Assembly (NCBI GenBank): GCA_020724025.1
Contig: DYHU01000056.1
Location: forward strand, 1-16,528
Direction of reading: 5' to 3'
DNA from: Syntrophorhabdus sp.
Lineage (GTDB): Bacteria; Desulfobacterota; BSN033; UBA1163
Length of the DNA: 16,528 nt
The notes under the pieces are model-generated. The model saw nothing but the letters and a program-made list of their open reading frames with translations, was not told the DNA's origin and did no database searches. Of this stretch, positions 6,525-13,801 are shown one piece after another. A program made the translations under genes and the position numbers. Each line of letters starts with the position of its first letter. Within the stretch, counting starts at the first letter, position 1.

Positions 6525-7910
6525 ATGGGCAGTGAGAAGATTCTCCTCATCGACGACTCACCGGAGATACTGGATAACCTTTCCGAACACCTGGCATCAG
6601 AAGGCTACGATATTACGACCACCTCCGATGGAACCTCCGGCATTTCAATGATCGAAAAAAAGTTCTATGACATCATTCTGACGGACATGAAAATGCCGGG
6701 TGCGGATGGGATGGAAGTCTTAAAGTATGTGAAGGAACATTCTCCCGAATCGATCTGCATTATTCTGACCGGCTACGGGACCATTCGGAACGCTGTGGAG
6801 GCGATCAAAAGCGGAGCCTTCGACTACCTCACCAAACCCGTGATGATGGACGAAATCGTCATCACCCTGAACAGGGCCCTGGAATACCGGAACCTAAAAA
6901 GAGAGAACATCAATCTTCGAAATCAATTGAAGAAGAAGTATCAATTCAAGAATATCCTCGGTGAAAGCCCTGCCATGCAGAGTGTTTTTGAGACGGTTGA
7001 AAAGGTGGCCGATACCGATAGCACTATCCTCATCCTCGGGGAGAGCGGAACGGGCAAAGAGCTGATCGCCAGGGCGCTCCACTACAATAGTTCTCGGAGA
7101 GAAGGGCCCTTTGTTCCGGTCAATTGTGCGGCCATTCCAAGCGAGCTCTTAGAGAGTGAGCTTTTCGGACATGAAAAGGGGGCCTTTACCAGCGCCATCC
7201 GTACCCGGATCGGCCGTTTTGAGCTGGCCAACGGCGGGACCCTGTTTCTGGATGAGATCGGAGATATGAACCCCAATTTGCAGAGCAAGTTATTACGGGT
7301 TCTCCAGGAGAGACAGTTTGATCGAATCGGCGGAATAAAGCCGATCAAGGTGGATATCCGGATCATTTCAGCCACTCATCAGGACTTGAAGAAGGCGGTA
7401 TTGAAAAAGAAATTCAGAGAGGACCTCTATTATCGCCTGAATGTGATCCCCATTGAAATTCCTCCCCTGAGGGGACGTAAATCGGATATTCCCCTTCTGA
7501 CCATTCACTTTATCCACCATTTCAGTAAAAGTAAGAAGAAAAAGGTAACAGGAATTACGGATGAGGCCATGGAAGGATTGATGGAATACGACTGGCCAGG
7601 CAATGTGCGAGAACTTGAAAATATGATCGAGCGACTGATCATCCTTGCCGACAGTGAAATGATTGACTTGCCGGATCTGCCCGAGAGGGTGTTGCCCCCT
7701 TCCTCCAAAGAGATCGGTGGGACAATGGATATTCCGGAGGAGGGGCTTTCGCTCGAAACCGCTCTCAATGAGTTTGAGAAACAGTTGATCCTTCAAGCCC
7801 TCAATAAGAGCGGATGGGTCAAAAACAAAGCGGCTCAACTGTTGCATATGAACAGGACCACATTGATTGAGAAGATCAAACGCCAGAATCTCCATCGCTC
7901 CACCTCTTGA
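6525..7910 (+). CDS. NtrC-family sigma-54-type response regulator 1 (GAFTSA variant)
   Basis: The 461-residue product has three parts. The receiver (about 4-120) has Asp10-Asp11, phospho-acceptor Asp54 (LTDMKMP) and Lys104. The AAA+ domain (about 143-380) has Walker A GESGTGKE at 172-179 and Walker B (TLFLDEIGDM) at 239-248, plus WPGNVRELEN at 357-366. A Fis-type helix-turn-helix occupies about 415-456. The sigma-54 contact loop, normally GAFTGA, reads GAFTSA at 219-224, so activation of sigma-54 may be altered. The ATG at 6525 is chosen because AAGGA lies seven bases upstream; a TTG at 6474 would overlap the promoter. Its own upstream region holds a GTCA palindrome over a sigma-70-like promoter, fitting a master flagellar regulator of FleQ/FlrA position in a cascade. 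No cognate kinase gene is adjacent. Confidence 0.92.
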   Translation: MGSEKILLIDDSPEILDNLSEHLASEGYDITTTSDGTSGISMIEKKFYDIILTDMKMPGADGMEVLKYVKEHSPESICIILTGYGTIRNAVEAIKSGAFDYLTKPVMMDEIVITLNRALEYRNLKRENINLRNQLKKKYQFKNILGESPAMQSVFETVEKVADTDSTILILGESGTGKELIARALHYNSSRREGPFVPVNCAAIPSELLESELFGHEKGAFTSAIRTRIGRFELANGGTLFLDEIGDMNPNLQSKLLRVLQERQFDRIGGIKPIKVDIRIISATHQDLKKAVLKKKFREDLYYRLNVIPIEIPPLRGRKSDIPLLTIHFIHHFSKSKKKKVTGITDEAMEGLMEYDWPGNVRELENMIERLIILADSEMIDLPDLPERVLPPSSKEIGGTMDIPEEGLSLETALNEFEKQLILQALNKSGWVKNKAAQLLHMNRTTLIEKIKRQNLHRSTS

Positions 7911-7980
7911 TGCAATTGCTCCCCGTTTTTACCGATAACACCCTATCCAAAGATATTTGAAATTCCCCTTTATGATGAAT

Positions 7981-8160
7981 TCGTAAAAAGTCGTCATTCC
8001 CGTGAAAACGGGAATCCAGACGCCGTCCCCCGTATCAAGTACGGGGCAGGCTCTGCGAAAGCAGGGAACCATAAACATCTGGGTTCCTGTTTTCACAGGA
8101 AACCCTGGATTCCTGCTTGCGCAGGAATGACAGAAAATAGACTTTTTTGCCTTTTTACGA
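7981..8160. repeat. MITE-like palindromic element with terminal inverted repeats
   Basis: The ends TCGTAAAAA (7981-7989) and TTTTTACGA (8152-8160) are a perfect 9-bp inverted repeat. Inside are ATTCCCGT/ACGGGAAT (7996-8003 with 8008-8015), CCCCGTA/TACGGGG (8028-8034 with 8040-8046) and ATTCCTGC/GCAGGAAT (8109-8116 with 8121-8128). GTCATTCC on the left mirrors GGAATGAC on the right. There is no open frame of note. The GTCATTCCCG...GGGAATCCAG type is a widespread dispersed repeat in environmental genomes, from memory. It lies between the two regulator genes and separates them into different transcripts; no target duplication is obvious. Confidence 0.75.
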
Positions 8161-8220
8161 TTTCATTTTTATATCTATCCGGATCTTTTCATTGGCGAGT
8201 TTTTCAGCGCCCCGTTAAAG

Positions 8221-8234
8221 GTCAAAAGAATGAC
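8221..8234. promoter_or_regulatory. Candidate upstream activator site of regulator 2
   Basis: GTCAAAAGAATGAC fits GTCA-N6-TGAC, the same pattern as the site at 6458-6471. It is centred about 125 bases before the predicted sigma-54 transcription start (8353), a typical enhancer distance. A further TTTTGAC at 8247-8253 forms an inverted pair with GTCAAAA at 8221-8227, so several half-sites cluster here. Binding by regulator 1 is proposed, not shown. The remaining bases of this 467-base gap, outside the repeat and promoter, show nothing else recognisable. Confidence 0.45.
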
Positions 8235-8326
8235 ATCGATATGAGATTTTGACATTTCCAGAACCAAAGTCGCCAAGGCCGATCCTATAAATATTGGTTT
8301 AAATTGGATTTTTTTCAGGGGCAAGA

Positions 8327-8342
8327 TGGCATAGTAATTGCT
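8327..8342 (+). promoter_or_regulatory. Sigma-54 (-24/-12) promoter of regulator 2
   Basis: TGGCAT-AGTAA-TTGCT matches the consensus closely, with invariant GG and GC correctly spaced. The predicted start is near 8353, 25 bases before the ATG at 8378. Confidence 0.85.
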
Positions 8343-8377
8343 CTTAAGAAAGCCGAACCTTTCTTTGTGATGCCAAA

Positions 8378-9748
8378 ATGGGAAAGAAACGATTATTGAT
8401 TGTGGAAGATGAAGCCGATATGAGAGGAGTCCTTTGCGAAGGACTCTCCCATAATGGTTACACGGTGGTTTCAACAGAGAATGCGGGGAAAGGTCTCTCC
8501 GCTTTTGACCAGAACCCCTTCGATCTTGTCATTACGAACATGAAATTACCGGACCGGGATGGGCTTCAACTTCTTGAGGCGATCAAGAGTAAATCACCCC
8601 ACACCCCTGTGATTATTGTCACCGGGTCCGGTTCGGTTCAGAATGCTGTCGAGGCCATGAGAAAAGGGGCTTTCGATTATCTCCTCAAACCCATTTCGAT
8701 AAAGGTTCTGGAGGAGCGAATCCGGACGGCACTCAGAGAAGACTCTTCCCCTTCGAAGGTGATCCCTCCTGACGGAATCAATGGTTCAACGCCGATTCTC
8801 ACCAGAGACAGGGGGATGAAAGAGATCATTGATTTATGTGATCGCATTGCCTTTAGCAATGCTCCGGTGCTCATTCAGGGAGAGAGCGGAACCGGGAAAG
8901 AACTGTTTGCACGACATATCCATATGAAAAGTCCCCGTCATCAGGGACCGTTTGTTGCGGTCAATTGCGCTTCCCTTCCGGAATCCCTATTTGAGAGCGA
9001 ACTGTTCGGTCATGAAAAGGGGGCCTTTACAGGAGCCCTGTGCAGGAAGATCGGGAAGTTTGAACTGGCTCACCGCGGGACCATTCTGCTCGATGAGATT
9101 ACGGAGATGAGTCCATTCCTTCAGGCGAAGATCCTGAGGGTGATCCAGGAGAATGAACTGGATCGCATCGGAGGGCGGGAGCCCGTCCCCATCGATGTGA
9201 GGGTCATTGCCACCACCAACCGGAAGGTAGAGACCTCCATAGAGAAGGGTGAGTTCAGGGAGGATCTCTATTTCAGATTGAGTGTGATATCGATTCAACT
9301 TCTTCCCCTGAGGGAACGGACAGAGGACATCGAGCTTCTGACACGATTCTTTCTTAAAAAATATTCCGATCATTACGGAAAGCCAGAGACCTCTGCTTCC
9401 GAAGAGGCTCTGCGCTGGCTGAGTCAACAGCCCTGGCGGGGAAATGTAAGGGAATTGAAGAATGTGGTCGAGCGTGCCGTCCTGACCGGTTCAACTCCCC
9501 TGCTCGATCTGAAAGATTTTTCCCGCAAGGAGGGAGGCATGGCCTCGGAGGCAAAGGAATCCACAGCCTCCCCTTTTTCATTGAAGGAAATGGAGAAAGA
9601 CCTGATCTTCAGAGCCCTGGAGAAAACCAATGGGAACCGGACCCATGCGGCAAAGATCCTGGGGATCAGCATCAGGACATTGAGAAACAAACTGCATGAG
9701 TATATGGAGCATTCGTCTGACTTCGAAGTTTCAAATCCACCGGCTTAG
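8378..9748 (+). CDS. NtrC-family sigma-54 activator 2 with Asn at the phospho-acceptor site
   Basis: The 456-residue product has a receiver (about 4-120), an AAA+ domain (about 140-375) and a C-terminal Fis-type helix-turn-helix (about 400-442). Walker A is GESGTGKE at 168-175, the sigma-54 contact loop is a regular GAFTGA at 215-220, and Walker B is ILLDEITEM at 236-244. The receiver keeps the acidic residues (VEDEAD) and Lys104, but the phospho-acceptor position is Asn54 (VITNMKLP, codon AAC at 8537), so ordinary phosphorylation should be impossible. The sensor II motif reads WRGNVREL where WPGNVREL is usual. It is transcribed from its own sigma-54 promoter and lies directly upstream of the flgB promoter, the position of FlrC/FlbD-type flagellar regulators. 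The ribosome binding site is weak. Confidence 0.92.
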   Translation: MGKKRLLIVEDEADMRGVLCEGLSHNGYTVVSTENAGKGLSAFDQNPFDLVITNMKLPDRDGLQLLEAIKSKSPHTPVIIVTGSGSVQNAVEAMRKGAFDYLLKPISIKVLEERIRTALREDSSPSKVIPPDGINGSTPILTRDRGMKEIIDLCDRIAFSNAPVLIQGESGTGKELFARHIHMKSPRHQGPFVAVNCASLPESLFESELFGHEKGAFTGALCRKIGKFELAHRGTILLDEITEMSPFLQAKILRVIQENELDRIGGREPVPIDVRVIATTNRKVETSIEKGEFREDLYFRLSVISIQLLPLRERTEDIELLTRFFLKKYSDHYGKPETSASEEALRWLSQQPWRGNVRELKNVVERAVLTGSTPLLDLKDFSRKEGGMASEAKESTASPFSLKEMEKDLIFRALEKTNGNRTHAAKILGISIRTLRNKLHEYMEHSSDFEVSNPPA

Positions 9749-9765
9749 AGATAGAGGATTGAGGC

Positions 9766-9781
9766 TGGCATATTTATTGCT
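9766..9781 (+). promoter_or_regulatory. Sigma-54 (-24/-12) promoter of the flgB-fliJ run
   Basis: TGGCAT-ATTTA-TTGCT matches the consensus, with GG and GC at correct spacing. It starts 18 bases after the stop of regulator 2. The predicted start near 9792 leaves a leader of only about 11 bases before the flgB ATG at 9803. Confidence 0.87.
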
Positions 9782-9802
9782 CATTGATGGAGGGGTAAGA
9801 GG

Positions 9803-10198
9803 ATGGACAGATTTCAGATCAAAAGACAGTTGTTCGACCATACGATCGGATTGCTCCAGCGGTCTTTAGACCTCCGGACGTTTCGCCACAGAATCCTCTC
9901 GGATAATATTGCCAATTCCGAGAACCCGAACCATACTCCCAGGGAAGTCTCCTTTCAAAAAGTTCTACAGGAGGTGATGCAGGATCGCTCTCCGGCCTTT
10001 CTCAGGACAACCCATCCCCGGCATCTTTCCGGAGACACTCAGGGAGCGATGGAGATTACATCCTCGGCAGAAGGAATCCAGCTTGATCAGGAGATGGCGA
10101 AATTGGCTGAAAACAATCTGATGTTTCAGGCCGGAATTCAGGCATTATTGAAAAAATTTGAGGCCATGAAAACGGTCATTCAGGAAGGAGGAAGATAG
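9803..10198 (+). CDS. flgB: FlgB flagellar proximal rod protein
   Basis: FlgB forms part of the proximal rod between MS ring and distal rod and is exported by the flagellar type III system without a cleaved signal. The 131-residue product has the family N-terminal motif (ILSDNIANSENPNHTPRE, near residues 31-48) and the conserved C-terminal helix (LDQEMAKLAENNLMFQAGI). The length is normal. The start ATG is preceded by GGAGGGGTAAGAGG. It is the first gene of the run flgB-flgC-fliE-fliF-fliG-fliH-fliI-fliJ, directly behind a sigma-54 promoter, and flgC follows after six bases. Confidence 0.96.
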   Translation: MDRFQIKRQLFDHTIGLLQRSLDLRTFRHRILSDNIANSENPNHTPREVSFQKVLQEVMQDRSPAFLRTTHPRHLSGDTQGAMEITSSAEGIQLDQEMAKLAENNLMFQAGIQALLKKFEAMKTVIQEGGR

Positions 10199-10204
10199 AC
10201 CCGT

Positions 10205-10711
10205 ATGAATATATTTAAATCTATGGGGATCAGCTCCGGCGGACTTCAGGCCCAGAGAACGGTCATGGATGCCATCTCCCTGAACCTCGCCAATGTTCAG
10301 ACCACAAGAGGAAGCGGAGGAGAACCCTATCGCCGGAAGAGGGTGGTCTTTTCGAATGGCCCTGTGGATCAACGCTTCTCCGAGATGCTCTCCGGCAGAC
10401 TCCAGATGGTGGGCCATCTCTACAGGACTCATCCGGACCATTTCGGTCGAATGGAAATCGGAGGGAGAGGCGTCCCCTCGGAGGAAGCAACCATTCAGGC
10501 GGCAACGCTCGAAGACCTGCGACCCTTCCAGATGGTCTACGACCCTTCCCATCCCGATGCGGACAAGGACGGATATGTATTTTTGCCGAACATCAACATC
10601 GTTGAAGAGATGGTCGATATGCTGAGGGCTGTACGGAGTTACGAAGCCAATATCACCGCCTTTAATGCGGCCAAAAATATGGCATTAAGGGCATTGGAGA
10701 TCGGCCGATAA
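10205..10711 (+). CDS. flgC: FlgC flagellar proximal rod protein
   Basis: FlgC is a proximal rod subunit exported with FlgB. The 168-residue product begins with the family helix and motif (ISSGGLQAQRTVMDAISLNLANVQTT) followed by PYRRK, and ends with NIVEEMVDMLRAVRSYEANITAFNAAKNMALRALEIGR-like sequence, the classical rod/hook C-terminal coiled coil. The GYVFLPNINIVEEM stretch is diagnostic. It is slightly longer than typical FlgC because of a central insertion around the SEMLSGRLQMVGHL region. Six bases separate it from flgB and 26 from fliE, so all are co-transcribed. Confidence 0.96.
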   Translation: MNIFKSMGISSGGLQAQRTVMDAISLNLANVQTTRGSGGEPYRRKRVVFSNGPVDQRFSEMLSGRLQMVGHLYRTHPDHFGRMEIGGRGVPSEEATIQAATLEDLRPFQMVYDPSHPDADKDGYVFLPNINIVEEMVDMLRAVRSYEANITAFNAAKNMALRALEIGR

Positions 10712-10737
10712 AATGGCCATCGAGTTGAGGAGCAAAG

Positions 10738-11028
10738 ATGAATATCAATAATGTGCTTTCCGTTCCATTGATGAATCAGGAGATCGACCGGAAGGGGAAC
10801 CCTGACCCTCTCTCGGACTTTAAGAAGGCGCTGGGTCAATCGATTGACGAGCTGAATCGACTTTCCGACGAGGCAAATCAGAAAGTCCAGGAGATGGTCA
10901 TGGGCGAGACGGATATCCATGAAGCCATGATTGCCATGGAAAAGGCCGGAATCTCCCTGAAGCTGATGATCCAGGTCCGGAATAAGATCATTGCCGCCTA
11001 TGAAGAGATCATGAGGATGCAATTCTAA
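10738..11028 (+). CDS. fliE: FliE hook-basal body complex protein
   Basis: FliE is the adaptor between the MS ring and the rod. The 96-residue product is the normal length and shows the family C terminus (GETDIHEAMIAMEKAGISL followed by KLMIQVRNKIIAAYEEIMRM). The first 25 residues are variable. A GAGGAG site precedes the ATG at 10738. It is followed by a 158-base gap that contains a palindromic repeat before fliF. Confidence 0.96.
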   Translation: MNINNVLSVPLMNQEIDRKGNPDPLSDFKKALGQSIDELNRLSDEANQKVQEMVMGETDIHEAMIAMEKAGISLKLMIQVRNKIIAAYEEIMRMQF

Positions 11029-11039
11029 TTCGTGGAACC

Positions 11040-11156
11040 CCTCACCCCAATAGGGTAGGGACGGCTTTAGCCTGCCTGCACAAAGCGTTTCGGCGAAGGC
11101 AGGTCGTCCTTGGCAGGGCCCCGATCCAATCGGGACCCTACCCGGGATAAGTGAGG
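11040..11156. repeat. Palindromic repeat between fliE and fliF
   Basis: The element is framed by inverted pairs: CCTCAC (11040-11045) with GTGAGG (11151-11156), and GGGTAGGG (11053-11060) with CCCTACCC (11136-11143). Inside are CCTGCC/GGCAGG arms (around 11071-11103) and CCCGAT/ATCGGG (around 11120-11132). It has no open frame of note. It sits 12 bases after the fliE stop and ends 30 bases before the fliF start, inside what is normally one operon. No promoter is visible after it, so transcription must read through. Confidence 0.65.
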
Positions 11157-11186
11157 AATGGCAATATTAATCGTAAAGGATATGAT

Positions 11187-12776
11187 ATGGCAAATAAAGT
11201 GAACGAACAGCTCTTGCCCTTTTTGAACTTCTTCTCCAGAGGACGGACATTGATAATCCTTTCCGTTCTTCTTCTCTCCGTCCTTCTATTCGGATCTCTC
11301 ATCTTCTGGAACACCCAGCCCGACCACCAGGTTCTCTTCACCGGTCTCTCGGCCGAGGATGCCGGAGAGATGGTCAATAAACTGAAAGAAAAGAAGATCC
11401 CCTTCCGTCTGTCCCACAACGGGACAACCCTCCTGGTGCCCAGTGAACAGGTTTATGATCTCCGGCTTTCCCTTGCCGCCGAAGGTTTGCCCAGAGGAGG
11501 AGGCGTTGGATTTGAGGTCTTCGACCGAAACAGCATCGGGGTCACCGACTTCGTGCAGAGGCTGAATTATCAGAGAGCCCTGCAGGGCGAGTTGAGCAGG
11601 ACGATCAAACAGATCAAAGAGGTGGAGCAGGTGCGTGTTCACATCGCCACCCCCAGGGAGTCTCTCTTCGTGGAGGAGCAGAAGAAACCCACCGCATCGG
11701 TGTTCGTCAAAACCCGGGCCGGGATGACCCTCAACGCATCACAGGTCGAAGGGATCGTCCATCTGGTGGCCAGCGCCGTCGAGGGCCTGGAGCCGGGTAA
11801 TATTTCCATCGTCGATATGTCGGGGAAAATTCTCTCCAAAAGGGCCAGCAATACTCCGATTGGACAGTTGACCACCACCCAGCTGGAGTACCAGCAGAGT
11901 ATTGAAGAGGGCCTCCGGAAGAAGGTTCAGGGCATGCTCGAAGAAATTCTGGGGCCGGGCAAGGCCATTGCGAGAATTTCAACGGAGATCGATTTTCAAC
12001 AGGTGGTGGTGACCGAGGAGAAGTTCGATCCCAATGCGGTTCTCCGCAGCGAGCAGAGGAATGTGGAAAAGCCCTCTTCAGAAGCCAAGTCCCCAGGGGT
12101 CAAGCACGAGGCCGGTTCCGAATCGAAGACAGCCCCCCCGGCTCCTTCCTCCCAGCAATGGGTAATGAGTCCGATGGAGCGGCAGAATGAGATCCGGAAT
12201 TATGAAATTTCGAAGGTGAACAAACAGATCAGAAATCCTGTGGGAGGCATCAAGAAGATCTCATCCGCTGTGGTCATCGATGGGGTCTATAAAGAGGAAG
12301 CGGGAGCCAAAGGAAATAAGGAGAAGAAATATACGCCACGTTCCCAAGATGAGATGAAGCATCTGGAGAATATCGTCAAGAAGGCGATCGGATATAATGA
12401 GGGAAGGGGAGATCAGGTGGAGGTGATCAACCTTCCTTTTTACTGGTCCACGGCGGATGAGGAGATCAAAACCGAACAGAAGACCCCGTGGCAGGATTAC
12501 CTGCACATGATTTACAAGTCGGCGATCAGCCTGGTCCTTGTGCTCCTGTTCATCTTTTTTGTCCTCCGACCCATTCTGAAGAAGAGGCCGATGGAACAGG
12601 CGCAGGACGTATCGCTTCTGCAGGCCGCAGCTCCGGCAATGATTTCCGCCGGGATGCCATCCGAACGGACACCGGTTACGGCCCTGAACCCCAGGGATCA
12701 TGCACTGCAACTCGTTCAGAAAGATCCTTCAAAGGCAGTCGGAGTCCTGCGGTCATGGCTCCATGAGAAGGAGTAA
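11187..12776 (+). CDS. fliF: FliF flagellar MS-ring protein
   Basis: FliF builds the MS ring in the inner membrane, the base of the motor and export gate. The 529-residue product has an N-terminal transmembrane helix (about 20-44), the periplasmic ring-building domains (about 50-430, including LFTGLSAEDAGEM and the FVQRLNYQRALQGELSRTI motif), and a second helix (about 440-460). The cytoplasmic tail ends KAVGVLRSWLHEKE, the FliG-binding helix. The Pro/Ser-rich stretch around 300-325 is the usual variable region. ATG 11187 is chosen because AAAGGA lies six bases upstream; an in-frame GTG at 11151 falls in the repeat arm and is unlikely. fliG starts eight bases after the stop. Confidence 0.96.
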   Translation: MANKVNEQLLPFLNFFSRGRTLIILSVLLLSVLLFGSLIFWNTQPDHQVLFTGLSAEDAGEMVNKLKEKKIPFRLSHNGTTLLVPSEQVYDLRLSLAAEGLPRGGGVGFEVFDRNSIGVTDFVQRLNYQRALQGELSRTIKQIKEVEQVRVHIATPRESLFVEEQKKPTASVFVKTRAGMTLNASQVEGIVHLVASAVEGLEPGNISIVDMSGKILSKRASNTPIGQLTTTQLEYQQSIEEGLRKKVQGMLEEILGPGKAIARISTEIDFQQVVVTEEKFDPNAVLRSEQRNVEKPSSEAKSPGVKHEAGSESKTAPPAPSSQQWVMSPMERQNEIRNYEISKVNKQIRNPVGGIKKISSAVVIDGVYKEEAGAKGNKEKKYTPRSQDEMKHLENIVKKAIGYNEGRGDQVEVINLPFYWSTADEEIKTEQKTPWQDYLHMIYKSAISLVLVLLFIFFVLRPILKKRPMEQAQDVSLLQAAAPAMISAGMPSERTPVTALNPRDHALQLVQKDPSKAVGVLRSWLHEKE

Positions 12777-12784
12777 AGTCGACT

Positions 12785-13801
12785 ATGGCCATCGAAAGGT
12801 TATCCGGACCCCAGAAAGCCGCCATCTTTCTCTTCAACCTCGGAGAAGAAATGGCTTCCACGATCGTCAAACAGCTCGACGAGGAGGAGATCAAAAAGAT
12901 CGGGGGGTCGATATCAAAGCTCTCCTCCCTTTCGCCCAAAATCGTTGAGACGATCCTGTCGGAGTTTCAGGAGGCCTCCTCCTCTCAACTTCCGATCCAG
13001 ATCGGCCATGAGGGAGGGAACCAGTTCGTCAAGAACATCCTTTCCAAAGCGATTGATGGGGAAAAAGCGCAGAATCTGTTAGAGGAGATCCAGGAAGAGG
13101 GGAAGTGGAACCTCTTTCATAAAATCCGACGGCTCGATCCCAAAACCGTTTCCAATTTCATACGGACCGAGCATCCTCAGACCATTGCGATTATTCTCAC
13201 CCATCTCGATTCCAGCCAGACCTCCGCGATTCTTGAAGAGTTTTCTCCCGCTCTCCAGACAGAGGTGATCTGCCGGATTGCGGAACTGGAAAATATTCCT
13301 CCGGGCATTGTGGAGGAGATCGACCAGGTCCTCCAGCAGGAGATTGCCACGATCAAAGGGTTTGAGGGACAGAAAAGAGGGGGAGTTCGCTTGGCCGCTG
13401 AGATATTAAATCAGATGGAAGGTTCTGCGGAGGGTAACATTTTAAAGGAGATCGAGGAGCAGAAACAGGGGCTGGCAGAAAAGATCCGGAAGCTGATGTT
13501 TATCTTTGAAGACCTGCTTCAGGTGGATGACCGGAGCATCATGGCCATACTCAAGGAGATCAATAATGAGACTTTGACGATGGCCCTGAAGACCGCCTCT
13601 GAGGAATTGAAGGAGAAGATCTTCAAGAACATGTCCGAAAGAGCGGCCCAGATGCTGAAGGAAGACCTGGAGGTGATGGGACCTGCGCGGCTGAAGGATG
13701 TGGAGGTGGCCCAGCAGTCCATCCTGAAGGTGGCCAAGAAACTTGAAAGCGAAGGGAAGATTGTTCTGGTGAGCAAAGGAAAGGAGGAGGTGTTTGTCTA
13801 A
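12785..13801 (+). CDS. fliG: FliG flagellar motor switch protein
   Basis: FliG couples the stator to the rotor and joins FliF with FliM. The 338-residue product has the three FliG regions: the N-terminal FliF-binding domain (about 5-100), the middle domain with the EHPQ motif at 129-132, and the C-terminal torque domain with MFIFEDLLQVDDRSI (238-252). The hinge sequence GGVRLAAEILN (199-209) is present. The torque helix carries the expected charged residues (EELKEKIFKNMSERAAQMLKED region). Length is normal. It starts eight bases after fliF and overlaps the start of fliH by eight bases. Confidence 0.97.
   Translation: MAIERLSGPQKAAIFLFNLGEEMASTIVKQLDEEEIKKIGGSISKLSSLSPKIVETILSEFQEASSSQLPIQIGHEGGNQFVKNILSKAIDGEKAQNLLEEIQEEGKWNLFHKIRRLDPKTVSNFIRTEHPQTIAIILTHLDSSQTSAILEEFSPALQTEVICRIAELENIPPGIVEEIDQVLQQEIATIKGFEGQKRGGVRLAAEILNQMEGSAEGNILKEIEEQKQGLAEKIRKLMFIFEDLLQVDDRSIMAILKEINNETLTMALKTASEELKEKIFKNMSERAAQMLKEDLEVMGPARLKDVEVAQQSILKVAKKLESEGKIVLVSKGKEEVFV

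Noticed and set aside
8175..8474. Reverse-strand open frame of 99 codons covering the regulator 2 promoter
   Set aside because: It overlaps the start of regulator 2, the sigma-54 element and the GTCA sites, and its translation shows no domain.
10293..10625. Second + strand frame of 110 codons inside flgC
   Set aside because: It is an out-of-frame overlap of flgC, which has complete rod-protein motifs; no independent ribosome site.
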